Shown piece by piece: positions 16,794 to 24,661 of a stretch of 64,000 bases of DNA (positions are counted from its first letter, which is position 1; each line of letters opens with the position of its first letter). The notes under the pieces are model-generated. The model searched no databases. It had not been told where the DNA came from and saw only the letters and a list, made by a program, of their open reading frames with translations. The position numbers and the translations under genes are program-made. The stretch comes from Acidobacteriales bacterium 59-55 (GTDB taxonomy: Bacteria > Acidobacteriota > Terriglobia > Terriglobales > Acidobacteriaceae): NCBI GenBank assembly GCA_001897435.1, contig MKSV01000007.1:62001-126000 (forward strand), written 5' to 3'.

Positions 16794-17321
16794 ATGCCGA
16801 CCGATACGAAGAGTCAGGATGACTTGTATGAGGAAGCGGTGGAACAATTCGGCTCTTCCGTCGAAAGGCTCACGCGAGCCTACGAGGCCGATCCGGAAAG
16901 GCGCAGAGACCTAAGTCAGGACATTCATTTTCAACTATGGCGCAGCTTCCAGCGGTACGATGCCCGATGTTCACTGCGGACATGGGTCTATCGCGTTGCA
17001 CACAATGTCGCCGCATCTCATGTTCTTCGTGAACGCAGGGTGCTCTCGAACCTTGTAAGCCTGGAAGAGCTTGAGCTAATTCCTGACAAGCAACAAGGCC
17101 AGTTTGCTGCGGACCAACAGAGAAATCTGGAACAGCTATCGCTGCTGATTCAGCGACTCAAACCGCTGGATCGCCAGGTCATCATTTCCTATCTCGAAGG
17201 TCTGGATGCCGTATCAACAGGAAAGATCACCGGCCTATCTCCCGCTAACGTAGCGATGAAAATAAATCGGATCAAAGCTATTCTGCGCCGGTTTTATGAA
17301 GGAGGTCATCATGCAAGATAA
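16794..17321 (+). CDS. ECF-type RNA polymerase sigma factor
   Basis: A 175-residue sigma-70-family protein. The sigma-2 region includes DLSQDIHFQLWRSFQRYD and RTWVYRVAHNVAASHVLRE. The sigma-4 helix-turn-helix includes LKPLDRQVIISYLEGLDAVSTGKITGLSPANVAMKINRIKAIL. ECF factors switch on small regulons in response to envelope or other signals. The frame extends upstream across the rpoC terminator, so ATG 16794 is chosen although no clear Shine-Dalgarno is seen. It overlaps the next gene by 11 bases, which suggests translational coupling to a membrane partner. Confidence 0.85.
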   Translation: MPTDTKSQDDLYEEAVEQFGSSVERLTRAYEADPERRRDLSQDIHFQLWRSFQRYDARCSLRTWVYRVAHNVAASHVLRERRVLSNLVSLEELELIPDKQQGQFAADQQRNLEQLSLLIQRLKPLDRQVIISYLEGLDAVSTGKITGLSPANVAMKINRIKAILRRFYEGGHHAR

Positions 17322-17901
17322 CTCCTCAAACAAGGACCCGAGGGAGATTTGGCAAAGCCAGCCAGCGGAGACATCGAGATTGACACCGGAAGAGATTCGA
17401 CAGAGAGCAAAGAAGCTGCAAGGAAAGACTCGCCGGGTATTGCTCGGATGGATAACAGTATCGCTTCTAATTGTGGGGATCTCTGTTTTCGGGATGGTGT
17501 GGATACACAGTCCATTAGTCCGAACAATATTCGCATTCAGCATTACCTGGAGCGTGGCTGGTCAATTTTTCGTAAACAGAAGAAGGCGGTCTTCCATGCT
17601 GTCCGAAGAAGTTCTGCCTGACACCGGCCTCAACTCCTATCGGATGGAGGTCGAGCGCAAGCGTTACATCTCGACTCACTTTTTGTTATGTATCTTCGGA
17701 CCATCGGTTCTTGCAATCGGCACCCTGGCGGTGCAATTGGTGAGCTTCGCAAGAACCCGAGGATCAATTTCCCATACCGCCCCCTTTTTGACCATGTTGG
17801 CAATTTGGATTGTGGGCGTATTCGTTATCAGGATGAGGGATCAAAGAGAACTCAAGCGTGAGATCGATGAATTGATACAGCTTGAAAATGCTAACGGATG
17901 A
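17311..17901 (+). CDS. Membrane protein coupled to the ECF sigma factor, possible anti-sigma
   Basis: A 196-residue protein. The N-terminal ~45 residues are hydrophilic (IWQSQPAETSRLTPEEIRQRAKKLQ). Four hydrophobic segments follow near residues 48-70, 72-88, 125-148 and 155-175, and the tail is charged (RDQRELKREIDELIQLENANG). AAGGAGG ends 5 bases before ATG 17311, which decides this start over the in-frame ATG at 17296. The start lies inside the sigma gene. A cytoplasmic N-terminus ahead of membrane spans fits an anti-sigma role, but no zinc-binding HXXXCXXC motif is present, so function is inference. Confidence 0.7.
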   Translation: MQDNSSNKDPREIWQSQPAETSRLTPEEIRQRAKKLQGKTRRVLLGWITVSLLIVGISVFGMVWIHSPLVRTIFAFSITWSVAGQFFVNRRRRSSMLSEEVLPDTGLNSYRMEVERKRYISTHFLLCIFGPSVLAIGTLAVQLVSFARTRGSISHTAPFLTMLAIWIVGVFVIRMRDQRELKREIDELIQLENANG

Positions 17902-17947
17902 CGCCCGAGAGCGTGGCCGAGTACTTCGCCCTTGGATGGCTACGAAT

Positions 17948-17972
17948 GATCAGGTGCCCCATCCTTCGCGCA
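17948..17972. repeat. Dispersed repeat, ggtgccccatccttcgcgca type, copy 1
   Basis: This 25-base stretch matches 22734-22758 at 24 of 25 positions and is followed by a run of nine G. Related palindromic units occur on the other strand at 43916-44032. It lies in the spacer left of the IS element. Confidence 0.65.
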
Positions 17973-18048
17973 TTTGCGGGGGGGGGAGTGTAGCCATTTG
18001 GCCTCCCGCAGCTCTCATCTTGCAACAACAAAACCACTTCCGCGAGAT

Positions 18049-18056
18049 TTTTCAGG
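18049..18056. repeat. Target-site duplication, left copy
   Basis: TTTTCAGG immediately left of the element; the identical 8 bases follow its right end. Confidence 0.9.
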
Positions 18057-18069
18057 GGTAATAATATAC

Positions 18070-18098
18070 TTGACAAATCAAGTGTGATTCTCTAGACT
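18070..18098 (+). promoter_or_regulatory. Transposase promoter inside the left inverted repeat
   Basis: TTGACA 18070-18075, 17-base spacer, TAGACT 18093-18098. The expected transcription start is at or next to the ATG at 18106, so the transposase mRNA may be leaderless. No Shine-Dalgarno is visible. Confidence 0.65.
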
Positions 18099-18105
18099 TC
18101 GTTAC

Positions 18106-19098
18106 ATGAGCAAGGGAATGACATTACAGCAAGCCATCATCCACTTCAGCGATGCCGACAACTGCATCAAGTACATGGTTGATCTGCGCTGGCCGGACGG
18201 TGTGGTGGTATGCCCCACCTGTGGCCGGAACGATGTGTCGTGGCTCTCCAATCAGCGCAAATGGCAGTGCAAGTCCAACCACGCCAAGCGTCAGTTCTCG
18301 GCTAAGGTTGGCACCATTTTCGAGGACTCTCCCCTCGGCTTGGACAAGTGGATTCTCGCCTCATGGATGATTGCCAACTGCAAAAACGGTGTGAGCAGCT
18401 ATGAGATTGCCCGCAACATCGGCGTCACTCAAAAGTCAGCCTGGTTCATGCTTCACCGGATGCGTTTAGTGATGGACACGACCGAAACAGATGCCAAGCT
18501 CGGCGGCTCTGAGGGTGGCCCTGTGGAGGTTGATGAGGCTTTCGTAGGTGGTGAGCCTAAGAACTGGCATAACAGCAAGCGCATTGCCCATCACAAAGCT
18601 GTACGGTCGGAACGTGTTCGCACCTATCAGAACGCTTTCACTCACAAGACTGCCGTAATCGGGATGCTTGACCGTGAGAGCCGCCAGATTCGCGCCAAGG
18701 TTGTGCCGAACGTGCGCCGCGAGACTTTGCAGAATGAGATTTTGGACATTATCGAGTTTGGTTCAAAGGTGTATACCGACCAAGCCGTGACGTACAAGAG
18801 CCTGAAAGACAAGTATGTTCATGACACCGTGAACCATGCGAATCAGTATGTGAACGGACAGGTTCACACCAACAGTATCGAAAACTTCTGGTCACTGATG
18901 AAGCGGAACCTTAAAGGCACATACGTTGCGGTCGAACCGTTCCACCTAGACCGCTATCTGGCCGAACAATGCTTCCGTTTCAATACCAGCCGCACTCACA
19001 ACGATGAGACGCGCTGCGCTAAACTTTTCTCGCAGGTACTTGGCAAGCGTTTGACGTATGCTGAACTGACGGGGAAGGAGGCGGGGGCGAGTTTCTAA
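18106..19098 (+). CDS. IS1595 (ISXO2-like) family transposase
   Basis: A 330-residue transposase. The N-terminal zinc-ribbon-like part carries CPTCG and WQCKSN (residues about 36-65). A helix-turn-helix (GVSSYEIARNIGVTQKSAWFMLHRMR) follows. The catalytic core shows VEVDEAFVGG (first Asp), VYTDQAVTY (second Asp) and HTNSIENFWSLMKR (third acidic/amide position). It catalyses cut or copy of the element at its inverted repeats. The frame is intact and its stop codon overlaps the stop of the convergent 60-residue passenger gene. Confidence 0.93.
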   Translation: MSKGMTLQQAIIHFSDADNCIKYMVDLRWPDGVVVCPTCGRNDVSWLSNQRKWQCKSNHAKRQFSAKVGTIFEDSPLGLDKWILASWMIANCKNGVSSYEIARNIGVTQKSAWFMLHRMRLVMDTTETDAKLGGSEGGPVEVDEAFVGGEPKNWHNSKRIAHHKAVRSERVRTYQNAFTHKTAVIGMLDRESRQIRAKVVPNVRRETLQNEILDIIEFGSKVYTDQAVTYKSLKDKYVHDTVNHANQYVNGQVHTNSIENFWSLMKRNLKGTYVAVEPFHLDRYLAEQCFRFNTSRTHNDETRCAKLFSQVLGKRLTYAELTGKEAGASF

Positions 19099-19277
19099 GC
19101 CTTTGCTTCGGAAGAGACAGGGACGCGGGAAGAGGTCTTAGCCCGCTTCTCCGCTTCCAACTTTCTCATAAGTTCCGCACGAGGTACGGCAACAAGCCGC
19201 CTCATAAAATTCGTTGTTCTGGCGAACTCCCCCGCATCATCCTTGCCGGGAATCGGGTTGGTCGCACGAGCCTTCAT
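19095..19277 (-). CDS. Small passenger protein of the IS element
   Basis: A 60-residue product with a central FMRRLVAVPRAELMRKLEAEKRAK block. Short proteins with an F...L..VP..E....L..EK pattern are frequent in mobile DNA, but I know no assigned function. It lies wholly inside the element on the opposite strand to the transposase. The two genes overlap by their stop codons (CTAA, 19095-19098). The Lys/Arg-rich C-terminus suggests nucleic acid or protein binding, which is speculation. Confidence 0.5.
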   Translation of the reverse strand: MKARATNPIPGKDDAGEFARTTNFMRRLVAVPRAELMRKLEAEKRAKTSSRVPVSSEAKA

Positions 19278-19317
19278 CTAGCCGCATGATACCACGCGGC
19301 GGAAAGGTGAAGTCGTG

Positions 19318-20064
19318 TCAAAGTTCTGCGAATCCTCCGACTACATCAACCGTGTACTGCAACAACTCCAGCAGACCAGGAGTCGCCGGTTGGATTTTCC
19401 GCTTACCGAAGTCCCTAAACGCTATACACGGCTGCAATACGCCATAGCCCTTAAAGTGGAATGCGATTTTGGCGGGGTCAAGTTCGGGATGTGCCCTCTC
19501 ATAACTTTCGATGATGGGCTTCATCTCGTTCGGGAGCAAGCGGATACCTGCGTTCAGGCAGAGCAGGAGCTCTCGATGCTTATCGATAATGTCGAAGTCA
19601 TGGATGAGCCAGAGGGGATCGTCCATAGGATCGGCGGCGTTATACGGTTGAAGCCGTTCGATCAAAACCCGAACATCGGAATTCGTAATCTTCTGTATCT
19701 TTCCCTCAAATCTGGTAACGTCTCCTTTATCAATAGGCTTTTTGCAGAAGACCGGAAAATCAACCGGCATCTTGTTTATTTGAGGGCCAGTGGAGAAATG
19801 CCAAACGATGTGGTCAAAGCAGGATCGCAGGTGATGGACAATCTCACCCGCGAGCACACTGAACTTTGGTGGAATGACGCAATTCTTATGGTACTCAATC
19901 GCCTTAGAAAAGTTCTCAAAGTCGTTCTCTGGGATAGCGGGGTAGTCGCCTTCATTGAAGAACCGCTCGATTTCAGCATTGAGATTAAGGATGTTCTCTT
20001 CGGCCCGGACGACCTTCTCAGCAATTCCAGCAAACGGATGAGTGGGATCGTCGTGCCAAGCCAT
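19318..20064 (-). CDS. Passenger protein of the IS element, hypothetical
   Basis: A 248-residue soluble protein starting [28 protein letters not shown] 20064 is preferred to an in-frame TTG at 20070. The middle has [21 protein letters not shown] followed by a region with FPVF. This pattern is seen in a widespread hypothetical family (LRS.LDH..W, then P...FP) that often lies near mobile elements. A conserved IDKHRELL segment follows. It sits between the transposase and the right end. It has no transposase motif and is carried as cargo; its function is unknown. Confidence 0.7.
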   Translation of the reverse strand: MAWHDDPTHPFAGIAEKVVRAEENILNLNAEIERFFNEGDYPAIPENDFENFSKAIEYHKNCVIPPKFSVLAGEIVHHLRSCFDHIVWHFSTGPQINKMPVDFPVFCKKPIDKGDVTRFEGKIQKITNSDVRVLIERLQPYNAADPMDDPLWLIHDFDIIDKHRELLLCLNAGIRLLPNEMKPIIESYERAHPELDPAKIAFHFKGYGVLQPCIAFRDFGKRKIQPATPGLLELLQYTVDVVGGFAEL

Positions 20065-20104
20065 GCGCAATCATAGCAGTTGATTCGCCAAGTAAGTTAT
20101 TACC

Positions 20105-20112
20105 TTTTCAGG
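20105..20112. repeat. Target-site duplication, right copy
   Basis: TTTTCAGG directly after the right end, identical to 18049-18056. Confidence 0.9.
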
Positions 20113-20318
20113 CGTGAGCTGTCCTTCCACTTCTCCAGCTAAATTCAGCTTCTGCCTCGTTTAAGGATTAAATGACAGAACCGGCCCAGCCGGTGACTGG
20201 GATAAAACTATTCCGCTTTATGTGCAAACTTATGCGATGTAACGGTTGCCTGACGTAAAAAAAATAGACTAACTTATTCCTTCTATGGGACCTACGGTGC
20301 GGGCTTTTCCACAATAGA

Positions 20319-20334
20319 TTGGCACGACACCTGC
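20319..20334 (+). promoter_or_regulatory. Sigma-54 promoter of the first PEP-CTERM gene
   Basis: TTGGCACGACACCTGC matches the -24/-12 consensus TTGGCAC-N5-TTGC with one mismatch. GG and GC are correctly spaced. It ends 67 bases before the ATG. The rest of 20113-20400 holds no gene. Confidence 0.75.
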
Positions 20335-20401
20335 GTATAGATAGGTCGAGAAAAATTCTCGCACGCTCACTTCTATTGCATTTTGCTCGTGGAGGATATC
20401 T

Positions 20402-21028
20402 ATGTTAAAGCGCCTGGCCATTCTACTTGCTCTGGCTGTCGGCACGGCTACCGTTGCCCATGCAGATTCTATTAGCGGATACTTTTCCGCGAATGGGACT
20501 GATTCTTTTACCCCAAACAGCATCACCTTTGATAGTGCACAGGTCGCGGGCGCGATTGGTGGCACCTTCGCCAGTTATCTGGTGGATGGCGCCGTCATCA
20601 ATTTCCTGCCCGGTCCGCTGCCCTATGCCAACGGAATGAATACGCCTCCCAATCCCCCTTACACCACGGGATCGGTGCCGCTGTTCAATACGTCAGGCGG
20701 GGGCGCAACCTTCACCTTCAACATGACCGACTATGACGCCCATTACATCAATGATGGAAGTCTCGGTTGCAGCAGCGGCAGCACCTGCCTGAATGTCACC
20801 GGCGACGGCTTCTTCACCTCAACGGGTTCGCTCGTTGGAGAGTCCGGCCCGGCCACGTTCACGTTCACCTCGCAATACGTAAATGGCCAGCCTCTGGCCA
20901 GCCTCACCTCCTTCTCCGCATCCGCATCCGCATCGCCGTCCGCAGTTCCTGAGCCGGCTTCGCTCGCTCTGTTCGGCACTGGTCTGCTGGGAGTCGTAGG
21001 TCTGGCACGTCGCAAGTTCCACGTGTAA
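20402..21028 (+). CDS. PEP-CTERM sorting domain protein
   Basis: A 208-residue secreted protein. It has a signal peptide (MLKRLAILLALAVGTATVAHA), a Gly/Ser/Thr-rich body, and a C-terminal PEP-CTERM tag: VPEPASLAL motif, a hydrophobic segment (LFGTGLLGVVGLA) and RRK. Such proteins are processed by an exosortase and are linked to exopolysaccharide production in Gram-negative bacteria. No exosortase gene is in the window. GGAGG lies 7 bases before the ATG. Two Cys in GCSSGSTC may form a disulfide. A sigma-54 promoter precedes and a strong terminator follows. Confidence 0.88.
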   Translation: MLKRLAILLALAVGTATVAHADSISGYFSANGTDSFTPNSITFDSAQVAGAIGGTFASYLVDGAVINFLPGPLPYANGMNTPPNPPYTTGSVPLFNTSGGGATFTFNMTDYDAHYINDGSLGCSSGSTCLNVTGDGFFTSTGSLVGESGPATFTFTSQYVNGQPLASLTSFSASASASPSAVPEPASLALFGTGLLGVVGLARRKFHV

Positions 21029-21045
21029 CTATGCGCTTTGTCAAA

Positions 21046-21076
21046 ACGGGAGCCGATTCGGCTCCCGTTTTTTTTT
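21046..21076 (+). terminator. Intrinsic terminator of the first PEP-CTERM gene
   Basis: ACGGGAGCC / GGCTCCCGT is a perfect 9-bp stem, followed by a run of nine T. Confidence 0.92.
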
Positions 21077-21106
21077 GTCGATCGGAACTGTTGATTAAGT
21101 CCGGGT

Positions 21107-21254
21107 TTGTTAAGGACACGGCTTCAGCCGTGTCGAAGATGCTTCGTTTGCCGTGGGGCTTTAGCCCCTGGGGTACGCTTTCGTTCTATCCAAACCTTTT
21201 TCCGCAGCCTGTTCAGTTGCTGAGGGAATGTTTGAAGACTTAATCAGACCTTCC
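21107..21254. repeat. Dispersed intergenic palindromic repeat, copy 2
   Basis: It repeats the features of 2483-2578 in the same order: TTGTTAAGG, CACGGCTTCAGCCGTG, a GGGGCTTTAGCCCC palindrome, GCTGAGGG and the end TAATCAGACCTTC. A TCATTCCCGAAGGGAA block follows near 21294. No gene is seen in the 21077-21376 spacer. Confidence 0.7.
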
Positions 21255-21376
21255 CCGGAGCCATTCTCTCTCAGGTGTAGCTTGCTTTGTTTGTCATTCC
21301 CGAAGGGAAACCGCGTTTCTCCCGAATCACCAGGCACTACATCTGGAGGAGAACCCATTCCGTGGATGTCTCATGC

Positions 21377-22453
21377 CTACCATTGCAGCAGAAGCAGCTC
21401 CGAGCAGAAGGCCGGGCCCATGGCGCCCATCATGCTGTAGCAGCCGGGGCTTCCGGGCCGGTTCAACAGGAAGTCCTGCATCACCGTGAGAACCGAAGCG
21501 GAGGAGAGGTTTCCCCGCTGGCGAAGGCTGTTCCATGAAGCGGACAAAGCGTGCGGCGGCAGCTTAAGGCTGCTCTCCATCGCTTTGAGAACTTTCGGTC
21601 CTCCGCTATGGAAGATGAAGCTGCAGATCTGCCCCATGCTCAGGTTGTTGTCCGCGAGGAAGGCCTCCACGGTGCCGCGAAGTTCGGTGTTCACCAACTG
21701 AGGAACGTCGGCCGAGAGAACGATATTGAATCCGCTCTCGTTGATGTTCCACCCCATCAGGTGTTCCGTGTCGGGGTAGTAGGTGGAGCGGGTATCCAGC
21801 ACGCGTGGGCACGGGCGCTGGACGCTCGTAGGCTCTTCCGCAAGCGCCGTCTCCTCCCCGGCAACCACCACCGCTGCCGCCCCGTCGCCGAACAGCCCGC
21901 AGGCAACGACATTCGCCATGGAGGAGTCGTTCTCCTGCCAGGTAAGCGAGCAAAGCTCGACCGAGAGCAGAAGCGCGTACTGCTTGGGAAAGGCGCGTAC
22001 ATAGTCGATTGCGCGGGAGATTCCTGCGGCTCCGGCAACACAGCCCAGGCCGAAGATCGGGACGCGCTTGACATGGCGTGGAAAGCCCATTCGGTTGGCG
22101 AGACGGGCATCGATGCTCGGGCAGGCAATGCCTGTGACGGAGGTGAAGAAGATCGCCGAGATATCCGACGGAGTCAGCCCAACCTGGTCGAGCGCTCTCT
22201 CGATGGCCTGCTGGCCAAGTTCAAGAGCTCCCTTGATCCACAGGTCGTTAGTCGGGCCGAAGCCGGACAGCGTGCCCAGAGTATCGAGCGGAAACATGAT
22301 ATGGCGGAAATCTACGCCGCAGTTGGAGTGGAGACGATTCATAATGCCAGGGGTCACCAATTTGTCCTGCATCCTCTCTTCGAGAGCTTCGGTGATGACG
22401 GCCTGGGGATAACGATGAACAGGAAATGCTGTTCCTACAGATGCAATACGCAT
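21377..22453 (-). CDS. Type III polyketide synthase (chalcone/stilbene synthase family)
   Basis: A 358-residue thiolase-fold enzyme with the complete Cys-His-Asn triad: Cys138 in FGLGCVAGAA, His282 in FHSGGPKVL and Asn315 in RGNLSSASVL. These enzymes extend an acyl-CoA starter with malonyl-CoA to alkylpyrones or resorcinols. Bacterial relatives make membrane phenolic lipids or pigments. Length fits (350-390). GGAGG lies 12 bases before the ATG. The usual partners (methyltransferase, oxidoreductase) are absent, so it is an orphan here. FabH is the main alternative, but RGNLSSASVL and the overall pattern favour type III PKS. Confidence 0.88.
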   Translation of the reverse strand: MRIASVGTAFPVHRYPQAVITEALEERMQDKLVTPGIMNRLHSNCGVDFRHIMFPLDTLGTLSGFGPTNDLWIKGALELGQQAIERALDQVGLTPSDISAIFFTSVTGIACPSIDARLANRMGFPRHVKRVPIFGLGCVAGAAGISRAIDYVRAFPKQYALLLSVELCSLTWQENDSSMANVVACGLFGDGAAAVVVAGEETALAEEPTSVQRPCPRVLDTRSTYYPDTEHLMGWNINESGFNIVLSADVPQLVNTELRGTVEAFLADNNLSMGQICSFIFHSGGPKVLKAMESSLKLPPHALSASWNSLRQRGNLSSASVLTVMQDFLLNRPGSPGCYSMMGAMGPAFCSELLLLQW

Positions 22454-22588
22454 GGTTGAGCAACCTCCATGGGGAGCTGGGGAAATGAATGCAGTGCCGA
22501 AGGCGAGCCATCAGCAAGTTAATCTTGAGCAGAAGGGGAGCAAATCTGTGGGGCGGGCTGGGGAGACTGCATTCCAGTGCACAGGGGA

Positions 22589-22611
22589 GGCCATGTTAGG
22601 GCTAACAGGCC
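22589..22611. promoter_or_regulatory. Palindrome upstream of the polyketide synthase, possible operator
   Basis: TGTTAG-GG-CTAACA (22594-22607) is a perfect dyad, flanked on each side by GGCC. It lies about 140 bases upstream of the polyketide synthase start. The 22454-22847 spacer otherwise holds only a repeat copy at 22734-22758. Confidence 0.4.
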
Positions 22612-22733
22612 TAGTATAGATCAATCAGAGGTTGCCCGCGGATACAACTTTTGTACGTTTTTGTGAGTATTTCGCATGGTGGAGCCATACCTTCACCAGG
22701 GATTCTGGCCACAACTGATCCAGCATCCCAACT

Positions 22734-22758
22734 GATCGGGTGCCCCATCCTTCGCGCA
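22734..22758. repeat. Dispersed repeat, ggtgccccatccttcgcgca type, copy 2
   Basis: Identical to 17948-17972 except for one base. Confidence 0.65.
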
Positions 22759-22847
22759 CTTACGAAAAGTGAGTGTAAATGATCTGGTTGAGAGATCGGG
22801 TATTTCTCGGCTGCATTCCAGCACATAACTCCACAAAAGTAGACCGC

Positions 22848-23459
22848 TTACAGCGCCTCGGCGCCGCCCAACCGCCGCTTGCGAAACGAGGCGACCTTGT
22901 TGCGATTGCCGCACATCGCCGGGCTGCACCACCTGCGGTGTTGCGACCGGGTGCGGTCGTAGAACCAGAGGACGCACTCGTCGTTTTCGCAGTGCTTGAT
23001 CCGGTCGAAGTCGCCCGAAACCATCAGCTCGGCCGTGGACTCCATCAGCGGTGCCAGGAACTGTTCGGGTGTGCGTGTCTCCCAGTCCAGGCGCCGCTCC
23101 AGGCGCAGGCGTCCGTCCTTGTCCGGAACCATCATCGGATAGCTTCGGGTCAGAGAGGCAAAGGCGTTCAGGACGCTCGGGTTCTGCTCCCCTCGCTTCC
23201 GCCTCTCCACCTCGGTTCGGATCGCCATTCGCAGGTTGCGCGCCGTCTCCAGCAGATCCGTCGGCTTAAGTTTCGCTGCGGCGGCCGCGTCGACGGGCCA
23301 GCCGGCGCGGGCCAGCCAGCGCCGGACATCGGCGTCGCTCTGGAGCAGGTCCACCAGTTCGCCATCGACGCGGACGACCGTATTCAGGAAGTCCAGCACG
23401 GGATGATCGCCCACCTTTGGCATTTCGATGGGTTTTACAGGCACTTTTGCCTCCGGCAT
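22848..23459 (-). CDS. CGNR zinc-finger / ABATE domain protein, putative transcriptional regulator
   Basis: A 203-residue protein. The N-terminal ABATE-like domain (about 15-145, starting HPVLDFLNTVV) precedes a C-terminal CGNR zinc finger. The zinc ligands would be Cys157, Cys162, Cys178 and Cys183, in CENDEC and CSPAMCGNRNKVASFRKR. This family is thought to act as DNA-binding regulators. GGAGG lies 8 bases before the ATG. It is divergent from an alpha/beta hydrolase gene, with four TGTAACCAG half-sites between, so it probably controls itself and the hydrolase. That control is inference from layout. Confidence 0.88.
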   Translation of the reverse strand: MPEAKVPVKPIEMPKVGDHPVLDFLNTVVRVDGELVDLLQSDADVRRWLARAGWPVDAAAAAKLKPTDLLETARNLRMAIRTEVERRKRGEQNPSVLNAFASLTRSYPMMVPDKDGRLRLERRLDWETRTPEQFLAPLMESTAELMVSGDFDRIKHCENDECVLWFYDRTRSQHRRWCSPAMCGNRNKVASFRKRRLGGAEAL

Positions 23460-23482
23460 GGGTCTTGCCTCCGTAAATTTTT

Positions 23483-23517
23483 ATGTAACCAGTGTATCTT
23501 CCTTTCTCTGGTTACAT
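23483..23517. promoter_or_regulatory. Operator dyad 1 between CGNR regulator and hydrolase
   Basis: ATGTAACCAG (23483-23492), 15 bases, CTGGTTACAT (23508-23517). The geometry is identical to dyad 2. Confidence 0.8.
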
Positions 23518-23525
23518 CTCATCAA

Positions 23526-23560
23526 ATGTAACCAGAGAAGATATGTTTCTCTGGTTACAT
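23526..23560. promoter_or_regulatory. Operator dyad 2 between CGNR regulator and hydrolase
   Basis: ATGTAACCAG (23526-23535), 15 bases, CTGGTTACAT (23551-23560). Its centre is 43 bases from that of dyad 1. It lies 31 bases before the hydrolase ATG, where it could block transcription. Confidence 0.8.
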
Positions 23561-23591
23561 CCATCTTCGCAACACAGAAAAGGAAAATCCC

Positions 23592-24473
23592 ATGACTGAG
23601 ACAGCACGTGTTCCCGTTACCTCCATCCGCCGTATAAAAGCCGACGGAATCAACGTCTTCTACCGTGAAGCCGGTCCCGCCGACGCTCCGGTCGTGCTGC
23701 TCCTGCACGGCTTCCCAACCTCGTCATTTCAGTATCGCGAGCTGATTCCGCGGCTCGCCGGCCGCTATCGCGTCATCGCGCCGGACCTGCCCGGCTTCGG
23801 TTTTACCGAGGTTCCGCCGGAGCGCAATTACAAGTACAGCTTCGAAGCGATCGCGAAGACGATCGAGGCGTTTACCGATGCGCTGGGCCTCAAGCACTAT
23901 GCGCTCTATGTCTTCGATTACGGCGCTCCTACCGGGCTTCGCCTGGCGCTGGCGCACCCGGAGCGTGTCACCGCTATCGTCTCGCAGAACGGCAATGCCT
24001 ATGAGGAGGGTCTGGGAGACGCATGGGAGCCGATTCAAAAATACTGGCGCGATCCTACGCCCGAGAACCGCGAGGCCCTGCGCCCGGTCCTGAGCCTGGA
24101 GGGAATTCGCTGGCAGTACACCTATGGCGTGCCTGACGCCGACGCCATCGCGCCCGAAGGATACACACTCGACGCTGCGCTGATCGAGCGGCCGGGGAAC
24201 GCCGATATCCAGCTCGACCTCTTCCTCGACTACGCCAACAATGTGAAGCTCTACCCAGCCTTCCAGGAATACTTCCGTAAGGCAAAGCCGCCGCTGCTCG
24301 CTATCTGGGGCAGGAACGATCCGTTCTTCATCCCGCCGGGGGCCGAGGCTTTCAGGCGCGACAATCCGAATGCGACGGTTCAGATTCTGGAGACGGGGCA
24401 CTTCGCGCTGGAGAGCCACGTGGAGGAGATTGCGGCCCGGATGCAGGAGTTTATGGAGGGAGTTGTCGCCTGA
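23592..24473 (+). CDS. Alpha/beta hydrolase, haloalkane dehalogenase / epoxide hydrolase-like
   Basis: A 293-residue alpha/beta hydrolase. HGFPTSSFQYRELIP gives the oxyanion region. The nucleophile position holds aspartate (Asp109 in FDYGAPTG) rather than serine, as in haloalkane dehalogenases and epoxide hydrolases. His270 (ETGHFALE) completes the active site and Asp243 (GRNDPFF) is the likely acid. The family attacks halogenated or epoxide carbon through an alkyl-enzyme ester; the true substrate is unknown. It is divergent from the CGNR regulator, which suggests inducible detoxification or catabolism. Confidence 0.85.
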   Translation: MTETARVPVTSIRRIKADGINVFYREAGPADAPVVLLLHGFPTSSFQYRELIPRLAGRYRVIAPDLPGFGFTEVPPERNYKYSFEAIAKTIEAFTDALGLKHYALYVFDYGAPTGLRLALAHPERVTAIVSQNGNAYEEGLGDAWEPIQKYWRDPTPENREALRPVLSLEGIRWQYTYGVPDADAIAPEGYTLDAALIERPGNADIQLDLFLDYANNVKLYPAFQEYFRKAKPPLLAIWGRNDPFFIPPGAEAFRRDNPNATVQILETGHFALESHVEEIAARMQEFMEGVVA

Positions 24474-24508
24474 GTTCCGGAGTCCGTTGGTCAAATGTAT
24501 GCGGCTGA

Positions 24509-24543
24509 AACCCACGTCCGAGAATCCGGACGTGGGCACCGGG
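24509..24543. repeat. REP-like palindrome, cccacgtccg type, copy 1
   Basis: CCCACGTCCG-AGAAT-CCGGACGTGGG forms a hairpin, followed by CACCGGG. A near-identical copy lies on the other side of the next gene (24990-25022) and a diverged one at 55616-55650. Confidence 0.75.
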
Positions 24544-24661
24544 CGTGATTTGGAGGAAGAATGCCTCTAAATTTTTCTCCAAATCGCACGGAAGCTGGAG
24601 TATGCTTTCCGCACCATTTGGAACCCAACCGGCGCGCCCGGTAAATCACGGAGGAACTTCT

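Larger units (their letters stand above)
18057..20104. mobile_element. Complete IS1595-family insertion sequence with passenger genes
   Basis: A 2048-base element. The left end begins GGTAATAATATACTTGAC and the reverse complement of the right end begins GGTAATAACTTACTTGGC. About 24 of 31 bases match across the terminal inverted repeats. The 8-base sequence TTTTCAGG flanks it exactly on both sides (18049-18056 and 20105-20112). An 8-bp target duplication is the IS1595 family norm. Inside are a transposase gene and two opposite-strand passenger genes. The perfect target duplication indicates a recent, intact insertion. Confidence 0.93.
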
